A stretch of 64,000 nucleotides of DNA from Monoplex corrugatus. Taxonomy: Eukaryota; Mollusca; Gastropoda; Littorinimorpha; Ranellidae. Numbering within the stretch: the first letter of the stretch is position 1; every line of letters begins with the position of its first letter. Made by a program: the position numbers and the translations under genes. The stretch spans positions 78,895,354 through 78,959,353 of the forward strand of contig CM060312.1 in NCBI GenBank assembly GCA_030674185.1. Direction: 5' to 3'. The notes beneath the pieces were generated by a model, which was given only the letters and a program-made list of their open reading frames with translations, made no database searches and was not told where the DNA came from. Of this stretch, positions 22,906 to 64,000 are shown piece by piece.

Positions 22906-23512
22906 CAAAAAAATATCAAATCATTTATTCAGGCTGCCATGCTGCCAAAGACGTGTTGCAGTCAAGCTCCAGCACCAGTGTCAGTCTTTGTTGCTCTGTC
23001 ATGTCTCTGTGTTGGATTGTCATCGTTTGATTGCCATTCTGAGCCTATGATCTGTAGGCCTATATATGGCCTGATATAATATAGCCATCTACTATTTTTT
23101 CCTGTTGATTTTGCTGCACGTCTTTTGTGTATCACGATAAACGTCAGCAATAACGGGACAAAATCCTCTTCGTGGGGGTTTCCTGTCACTCGGAGTGTTG
23201 AGAGCCAAAAGTGTATAAACCCCCTGAAGATTCTGTCCCTTTTTTGCCAGCTAGTACCATGATACACAAAGGACAACAAAATCAACAAGGGGGGAACCCA
23301 TCAAGTGGCTATTACAAGGCCACACACAAATCACAAAAAGGCCATCAAGCATAACACAAGCACAATGGCCATCAAGCTTCAAGAGCAAGACAGAACGACA
23401 AAACAGCACTGGTACTTGAGCTTGGCTGACACACCACACACCCAGTGACACACACACCAGTCACAGCAAATCGGCCTGAAGGAATGATGGGATGGGAACA
23501 ACCTGTAAATTG

Positions 23513-23699
23513 TTAACCCTTTGCACTCTTGTCCACCAGCATCCTACATTGCCAACCATGCCAGGAAAGCAAAAACTGAACCCTCGGACTCCCTCAATCT
23601 ATCCACCACCTTCCTACTGGAAGCTGGTGGGTAGGTTGAGGGAGTCAAAGCGTTCAGTTTTTGCAGTTGAAGGATAGGGTTTAGGAGTCAAAGGGTTAA
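23513..23699. mobile_element. TTAA foldback MITE, copy 6
   Basis: It begins TTAACCCTTTGCACTC and ends GGAGTCAAAGGGTTAA. The inner palindrome is diverged at its centre (CTTCCTACTGGAAGC). Confidence 0.85.
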
Positions 23700-24801
23700 T
23701 GCAAAAGGACTGCCAGAATGCTATGCATTAGAATCAAAAGGAAAGAGACACCATGTTCCCTGGAAAACAAAAATTCTGGCCTTCCATTAAATAAAAATTG
23801 GAGAGGAAATGGAAATCATGGAGGCTGGTTGTTATATCAGTGACGAGAAACTAATATTTGGACAGATATGAATATGTTATCACTTTGCACATTCCTTCAT
23901 CCAACACCAGAAACTCCAGTTTTGTCATTTTATTCCTTTCAGACGTTGCCGCGATTATTATTATTTTTTTTTTTTTTACACAACTGCTAAAACCACCACA
24001 AAGAATTCTGTTCGTAAATACAAAATAATCAAACAATAGTTCATTAACCACACTGCTGGCTACAACAAACCTTCCAACAGTAAATGAAAAAATACCTGAA
24101 AATCTTTTAACACTATTTGAGTTTATAATTCTTTTACTGAGACAATTAATACACACTGGTGCCAGATTTCATGGAAAAAAAATTTAATGCATAGTTTTCT
24201 AATGTACACTCTCATAAACTTTAATAAAAGTGAACATCTATGTGATTTTCTCTCAGTTTTCTGCCTGATCTGGTGCTTTGTCTTGAATAGTCTTGACAGT
24301 GTGCAGAGAAACCAGTCCAAGTGAACATAATAAGTAAAAAATACAGGAAGGAACACCAAATTGAACAAAGCCAAAGAACTGATAGTAACAGTAACATCAA
24401 GTTGTCCCATAATGATACAAGATAACTAGGGATGCAAAAATAGTTATTTACAAATTGTAAGTACACAAATATTTCTTTGTACCATCCTTTCTTTTCCTCA
24501 CCTTCAACTCATGCCAACATATATACAACGACAACAAAAACTTGCAAATTATCCACACGTTCCATTCTGATCAAAAACTGATTTCTTAGAAACAATTTTA
24601 CAGCAGTGATCGACAGCCAAATCGCATATTGATCTTGCCACCACAAATCACAAGTACTCCCTTTGAACGTCAGATTCTAACAAGAATCTTCAAACACCTG
24701 GCAATATCTACACATTCTTTTGAAAATTAGAAACTGGTGTAAATAAAGAACAAAATCAATAATTATCTAACACCTTCCAATGAATGAAATATGGGGTTAG
24801 A
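23700..24801. other. AT-rich intergenic stretch, no gene seen
   Basis: No recognisable coding content. T-run at 23963-23979. Confidence 0.4.
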
Positions 24802-24924
24802 TTAACCCTTTCACCCCCGCATCCTATCCACCAACGGCAAAAACTTAACCCTTTGACATCCTCACCTTATCCACCAGCTTCCTGCAGGAAACTGGCAGAC
24901 AAGGTGAGGGAGTCAAAGGGTTAA
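24802..24924. mobile_element. TTAA foldback MITE, copy 7 (right outer arm missing)
   Basis: It begins TTAACCCTTTCACCCCCGCA and contains the inner palindrome. It ends at the inner GAGTCAAAGGGTTAA, so the outer right arm is absent. This shows that the inner unit has its own end. Confidence 0.8.
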
Positions 24925-25601
24925 TAAAACGGTGCCAAGCATAACAGAGTAGAAATTAGTTAATGAAAGTAACATAAATGAACGCCTAACACATTAGGCT
25001 AGACAAATCAATGTCAAGTACAAAAGGGTTTCAAACTATACAATGATGAGCATCAAATGTACAAGAAAACCAAATGTCAGCCACACCAGTAAAAGACACA
25101 CTGAGGAACCAGTTACTACCCGTTTTCAACACCCCCCGCCCAACCCATTCCAACAACAATAATTCAAAGTTAACTTCATCCATGCACTCTTACAGTCCTT
25201 TTCAATCTATCACACTCTTAACCCTCAAAGACCAGGTTATCAGGAACTTCCAACCTGACACAACTGAATTTCCAGATTATCAGGAATATATGCTGCTGGA
25301 AAATCCCAATGTAGTAGCTATGGTGTTCAGACATGTTTACTCAAAATTTCCAAGCTGGTAATGCCAACCATACTAGTTAGGAATTTTTAGCATCCATCAA
25401 AATCACTAAGAAATTAGTAATTAATATGAAAACTAAGCTCACAGAGTTTTAATTTCACTAAGAAATTGGTAATTAATATGAAAACTAAGCTCACAGTTTA
25501 ATTTAAAACAAACAACAAAAACACATACACACACAAAAAATGTACGATAACTATGCACTCAAAGGTCTTTCACATCAGCTGAGCTAACGCACTTGTAAGA
25601 T

Positions 25602-26118
25602 CAGGGCTGTTAGTGGTAAAATCTGTTTTTCCCCTGAAAATTGGCCGGGGTCCAGGGGCCGCCCAGGCCCCGGTGGGGTCCAGGGGCAATGCCCCGGTGG
25701 GGGGTCCAGGGGGGCAAAGCCCCCCGCCGAAAATTGAAAATATGACATTTTGAAGCCAATCAGAGGGCCTATCCTGGCAGCAAACTGGGTAATTTTTAGT
25801 TCACAAAAAATTAACAAATCAATGGATCAATTTGTGTTTAGAGTAACTTTCTGAAACCACATGACATATATAGCACTTGGTTTTAGAAAGTCATTCTAAA
25901 CACAATTTTTTTGTATTCATGCAATAATTCTTAATGTCAAGGCGTACTGCAGGTTCAACTTAAGAGAGCTCTCTATACTATTCCCTTACAGAACTTGGTT
26001 TTTTTGTTTTGTTTTTTTTTTGCTTTTTTTTTCTTTCGCGGAAGCACTTTGACTTTCCCTGAAATGGTATCACTGTATTCGCGGATTTCCGCGAAATCGC
26101 TGAACTCTAACAGCCCTG
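25602..26118. mobile_element. Non-autonomous DNA transposon, family B, copy 1
   Basis: The termini are CAGGGCTGTTAGTGGTAAAA and, reverse complemented from the right end, CAGGGCTGTTAGAGTTCAGC. A perfect 6-bp direct repeat TAAGAT flanks it (25596-25601 and 26119-26124). The interior has a GC-rich core at 25640-25735 with GGGGCAAAGCCCCCCG hairpins, then AT-rich sequence and a CGCGG-rich end. It has no coding capacity. The 6-bp duplication does not fit Tc1 or piggyBac; a hAT-like or Dada-like source is possible. Confidence 0.8.
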
Positions 26119-26173
26119 TAAGATATAGTTAAATTCTGTGCTTTTATAAAGCATTTTGTCTATAAAAAAGTAC

Positions 26174-26207
26174 ATATATATATATATATATACACACATA
26201 CATACAT

Positions 26208-26246
<39 letters not shown>
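26174..26246. repeat. (TA)n(CA)n(TA)n microsatellite
   Basis: About 12 TA units, then mixed CATA and CA, then about 12 more TA units. Confidence 0.9.
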
Positions 26247-26247
<1 letters not shown>

Positions 26248-26458
26248 GCCTAAGCCAGTATCTATCCTCTAAGTGAATACTTGGATCATGTAGATTGCAG
26301 ACCCTGATTTGTTAACAGCTAGACTATCTTATGGCAAAGTGGTACGCTGCAGTATGATGGCAAGATTCAGAGACAAATGTTTTGATAGGGTCAAACTGTT
26401 TATTGTGTGCAGTCCACATGGTGCCGACAGTCATTTTTCACCCACGTGAGGGTGAAAA

Positions 26459-26721
26459 GCCCAATTCACACACTGAACAAGTACAAAAGCCAATTCACAC
26501 ACTGAACAAGTACAAAAGCCCAATTCACACACTGAACAAGTACAAAAGCCCAATTCACACACTGAACAAGTACAAAAGCCCAATTCACACACTGAACAAG
26601 TACAAAAGCAATTCACACACTGAACAAGTACAAAAGCAATTCACACACTGAACAAGTACAAAAGCCCAATTCACACACTGAACAAGTACAAAAGCAATTC
26701 ACACACTGAACAAGTACAAAT
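26459..26721. repeat. 30-bp tandem repeat, about 9 units
   Basis: The unit is CCCAATTCACACACTGAACA followed by AGTACAAAAG, with 27-bp variants lacking CCC. It lies within 750 bp downstream of the MCM2 stop and may be in its 3' UTR. A possible AATAAA signal on the minus strand lies at 26399-26404. Confidence 0.9.
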
Positions 26722-27160
26722 GCTTTTGGGATGCAAAGAAGCCCAACCATTTTTCACTGCAGTCAATCATCATGTCTGCTGTGCTGATGGACAGTTTTCT
26801 TTTTTTAGGTGATGACACTTTCATACATTGACAGTCACTGATCTCTTTCAAACTGATGAAATGTACATATTACACAGCATAAGAAAGAGCGGTCTTTTTA
26901 CTTAATGGCATAATTACATTGCACAGAATATTTTTTTCCCTATCATTTTTGTTTTCAGCTGGTAAACCAAGTCAGGAATGCCAGAATCGGGGGGATTTCA
27001 GTTACAATTCTGCAACTCCAAACAGATTGACAGGTCTGAGCTCAGGTCAGGAGACAATCTGATCAGGGCTAATCATCCATCCCAATCACCAATTTCCAGT
27101 CAATAACCAACATCACAACTCACCCCCCCCCCCCCCCCAAAAAAAGTCACCCCCACAACA

Positions 27161-60564
<33,404 letters not shown>

Positions 60565-60639
60565 GAATAAACAGTCAAATTTCGCTATTCCTCATAACAT
60601 ACAAGTTTTAGGCCCACAACATAAGCACTCACTAACCCT

Positions 60640-60712
60640 AACCTTTTCGCCCGTTTGGGTCGGCAATCATGCCCATTCATTAGGGATGTGACAATCTCGG
60701 CGTTTCCCGTCG
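60640..60712 (-). promoter_or_regulatory. MCM2 promoter candidate with E2F-like sites
   Basis: TTTTCGCCCG (60644-60653) and GTTTCCCGT (60702-60710) resemble E2F sites (consensus TTTSSCGC). They lie 80-146 bp upstream of the proposed MCM2 start. E2F control of MCM2 is established in other animals. Local CpG content is higher than in the surroundings. The site assignment is inference. Confidence 0.4.
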
Positions 60713-61085
60713 GTGCCGTGTGACCAAAAAGTTGGCCCGTCAATCCGTGGCATCTGCAATGGGGTACAACGTGGCAGCTTGTTTTTGCGTCACTGCTTGC
60801 GAAGTACTAAAGCCCATAATTTGTCATGACGTAACCAAAGTGTTGGTCCACATTAGTCAATGCGACTCATCTTGGACTGCGCATCAAAAGTTGAAGAACC
60901 GATGATCTGCGTTTTGCCTTGAGAATACTTCCCATACAATCATTAAAGGTGAGTACATCAGAGCTTTTAAACATAACTGTTATATGCATTGGACAGTCAT
61001 TTATTAGTTTGCTAAATAGTATGCTCCGATTTCTCATCCACACCCGTTTCGTTGAGCGAGCAAGGAGCAGACCATTCTCGCAGCC

Positions 61086-62520
61086 ATGTCGAAAAGCAGG
61101 GAGACAGCAACCGGGTCACGTTGTGACTCGTAAGTGCAAGAAAATCTCTTGATCAGGACCAATTGAAAAACTCATGCAGTAACAGACACGATTTTATGAA
61201 TTGTTTGATAATTTGGTTAAACTTGTGTTATGCTTGAAAACGCTTTTGTTGAGTATTTTATATTTTTTGTTTAGAATATTATCATCTGCCCAAAAGTGTC
61301 TTCTGGTCACGTGGTCATAGCTTTTGATTGGTCTGCAGCATTGTTTACATACATCGAGCTTATGCAGCTAGTTTTATGGGCGTTTGTTGTAAATTGATTG
61401 AATTGCATCAGTACAAAATGTTTTTCATCAGATTTATCATTAAAAAGCAAACTTTTTCATTATCATTTCATTGTCCTCATTCACTCTTTTTTCTGTATTC
61501 TGTCTTTTGTGTTCATTATTCAGTGATATGTTTGTATCAGTCTTAGTGAATGTTTGTTAAACTGACTTTTTTTTTTAAATGAATGGACTCAGTGGTTGTA
61601 GCCTGAATGTATACTCAGTATATACCAACACACACACAAGGGCACATGCAATGCGCATGCACTCTTACACTCACACACATCTCTGGTGGAAATTTTCCAG
61701 TTCATAAAATGTCAACAAAAATAATATATAGTTCCTTTTTTTTCAGGCCTGTTGTTTACCGACTTCCCAGAAATCATAAAAGTACAGGGGGGGGGGGGGG
61801 GGGGGGGAGAGAGAGAGAGAGAGGGAGAGGAGAGAGAGAGAGAGAGATTGATTCCTTTCACATTAGGAACGCATGACTGACTGTGACCGGCCTAAATATT
61901 TTATTTTCTTAGGTCACTGTTGGCTGCACTACCCAGTTCGACTATCTGTCCCATGCCATTATGCCACCCAGGAAGAAGAGGCGTTCTGTTGAACCAGAAA
62001 AACCAAGCAGAGCACGGCTGTTTTTATTTGACAATTTCAGTTTGTCATTAGGTAGCAAACATGATAGGTGTCTGAGTGGGCATGTTCTATTCCTTTTCAC
62101 TGAGAATGGCAACAGCAAGATCAAAACATGTAATGCTATTAGTATTAACAGCATGGAGGAGAAAACTAAACACAATTCTGAAAAACTTGAATATATACAG
62201 AAGGTATTAGCGAACAGTTCCCACAACTTGAAGAAAAGGCCCTTGCAGATCTTTTCGACATACTGACACAGTTCCTGTACTAGTGGTAGCAACATCTGTC
62301 ACCTGTGGTATGACAAAGTATCACAGGATTTTGTCATGTACTATGGCAGAATTGAAAGATTAAATTAAAGAAAAAAAACAAGTAACATATATGTGATTGC
62401 ATACTGGAGCCAGCAGGAAGAGTATACAGATGCAATTGATTATGAGGTCTCAAAATTTGAGCTTGTAGCTGACATAGTGGATGGGGACCTCATCTTATCC
62501 TAGTCCTGTGCTGAGTTGCA
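61086..62520 (+). pseudogene. Divergent first exon and broken transposon-related frame
   Basis: At 61086 ATG begins MSKSRETATGSRCDS, followed by a strong donor (CTC|GTAAGTGC at 61129). An acceptor TTTTCTTAG at 61912 opens a frame TVGCTTQFDYLSHAIMPPRK...HNSEKLEYIQKVLANSS to 62266. Near 62218 the family-like continuation QLEEKALADLFDILTQFLY runs in another frame and stops at 62281. Further on, WSQQEEYTDAIDYEVSKFEL appears at 62400-62500. The exon-1 phase does not fit this frame, so the splice link is unproven. It looks like the remains of a transposon-related gene of the kind nested in MCM2 intron 12. Confidence 0.35.
61786..61850. repeat. Poly-G and (GA)n tract
   Basis: About 20 consecutive G, then GA repeats; strongly strand-asymmetric purine run. 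Confidence 0.9.
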
Positions 62521-64000
62521 CCACTGTTGACAAGATGAAGAAAACTGACAAAGGTGCATGTTGCAAATGACAAATGAGTGCAAGGAGTGATAGTAATTTT
62601 TGTTCCCTAATGTAAAAATGATTTAGACATTCATGTAAATAAGTCACAGAGAGGAAGAGAGAAAGAGGGTGAGTGTGTGTGTGTTGTGCATGTGCTTGTG
62701 TGAGTGTGTGTGTGTGTTTCTTTGGCAGACAAGTTTTTACAGATCATTTATTACGGAATGTTACATATATTAGGTCTACAATATTCTCATTTTAAGTGTT
62801 GTGTTGCAAACTCCAGCTAAATGAGAATGAAAGACACGTGAGCACATTATGTAATCATTATAATACATTTTGAATGACAATGAAATCTTGTTAGTAATGA
62901 AGGTTGTGAGTTTGTTGACATTAGATGTCTAATTTTTATTTTTATTTTTTCAAAGCATATTGAGATTTACTGCTATCTGAGATAAAGAGTATTGGCTGGA
63001 GGACATGTGTAGCAAATTTCAGGCTCATTGATTGGCAGATTTGGAAGTTAATAGTTTTATGTTCATTGATGGAAAAACGTAAGCCAATAAGCAATTAATT
63101 AGTAAGTACTTTAATAAAGTTATTTCGTTCAACTACCACAGTATTCAGGCTGACCAAGCTCTTTAATTCATCTTGTTTTTGCTTATAGGTCAAGATTGAC
63201 AAGTTATGCATCATTACACCAAAACTGAAAAAATTGTCACCGTTTTCTATATAGCTATTGTAAAATTAATTCTTAAAAACCATAGGCTAACTTAAGTCAC
63301 AATATTCAATCTTCTTAATATTTGATACCAATTACCATGTAAGACTTTTTGCTCTTGATGTGATATCAATTTATTAGCAAACATTTCAATTTTTTTTTCA
63401 CATCCCTCATTGACCAACCACATTAATCGAGAAAACCACCATGATAGGAGGAGGGTTTGGGTATGGGCTAGCACTGCAGCAGTCCTGATGGTGTCATGAC
63501 TTGGAATGTTGGATCGATTTCCTAATCATTAGACTAATGTCTCTATCAGTCTATGCAATCGTAACGGTTAAGTCGCTTAACTTTTGTTCCTACACAAAAT
63601 CCGTAAGAGAGCTAAGCTGCACACAATATCGCAATCACAATTTCCATACACGATCCGCCACAAGTGGCACATACCCAGTTCAGAGTCTGCTCGCGACATT
63701 TATTACTGTGAGATGATTTAATTTAACCGACAACCGAGCAAACAAATATTAATATAGGCTAGCCTACTGGGAAATCTGGAAATACCAACTTCGCTTAAAT
63801 GTGAATTCACTTCGAGGTTAGTTCTCGTCAATCTGTTGATAGGCCCATAAGCAGATAGCAAAATGGGAATACAATGTGAAATGGTGTACTATGATCACGG
63901 TGAGCGAAGCTGAATATTTGTTGAAGCTATTGAATCGCTTCATGTACACAGCATACATATGAAAAATACGAAGATGAAATTATGTACATCTGGGCAAATC
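62521..64000. other. AT-rich intergenic stretch, no gene seen
   Basis: A GT/GA low-complexity patch lies at 62650-62720. No recognisable frame, RNA gene or repeat family. Confidence 0.4.

Noticed and set aside
60720..60905. 61-codon plus-strand frame in the MCM2 promoter area
   Set aside because: No similarity recognised; likely chance in a GC-richer region.

Overview
The window is intron-rich, repeat-rich animal DNA, most likely from a marine mollusc and probably a gastropod. The pointers are spliced GT-AG genes, an animal-type MCM2, and a GT61 enzyme resembling plant N-glycan beta-1,2-xylosyltransferase, a sugar linkage also made by snails. Microsatellites, minisatellites and short transposon derivatives are very dense. 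No prokaryotic feature was seen. The species call is inference.

Layout. At 1-3042 (+) lies the 3' part of a GT61 glycosyltransferase gene: two exons, a one-base frame break in the first, and the 5' exons outside the window. From about 3.0 to 27 kb I find no host gene. That stretch holds non-LTR retrotransposon relics (6.3-7.5 and 7.9-8.2 kb), three tRNA-headed SINE families, many foldback TTAA MITEs, a dispersed repeat of about 550 bp, and tandem arrays: 75 bp x 6, 49 bp x 7, and about 30 copies of a 68-bp unit at 17.9-20.0 kb.

From 60564 down to 27161 (-) is a complete MCM2 replicative helicase gene. I placed 18 exons; all splice phases agree and they encode 901 residues, against 904 in human. 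E2F-like sites lie upstream of the proposed first exon. Intron 12 (34052-44570) is an island of nested elements. It contains an intact four-exon, 1240-codon, same-strand gene (43457 to 37325) for a coiled-coil, RNase H-like, transposase-related protein with a C-terminal beta-rich domain. A Tigger/pogo-like element with a PCNA-binding motif sits inside intron 1 of that gene. Downstream in the same intron are a zinc-finger gene relic and a piggyBac-type remnant.

Upstream of MCM2 (61-62.5 kb, +) is a divergent first-exon-like sequence and a broken reading frame that also looks transposon-related. The rest, to 64000, is AT-rich and apparently non-coding.

How the parts fit. MCM2 is a housekeeping S-phase gene. 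The GT61 gene is a Golgi N-glycan enzyme with no evident link to it. Everything else is mobile DNA. TTAA-targeting elements dominate: two or three piggyBac-type remnants plus at least 12 copies of a 'palindrome within a palindrome' MITE. The best candidate for something undescribed is the intact nested gene in MCM2 intron 12, because every other transposon-derived coding sequence here is broken.
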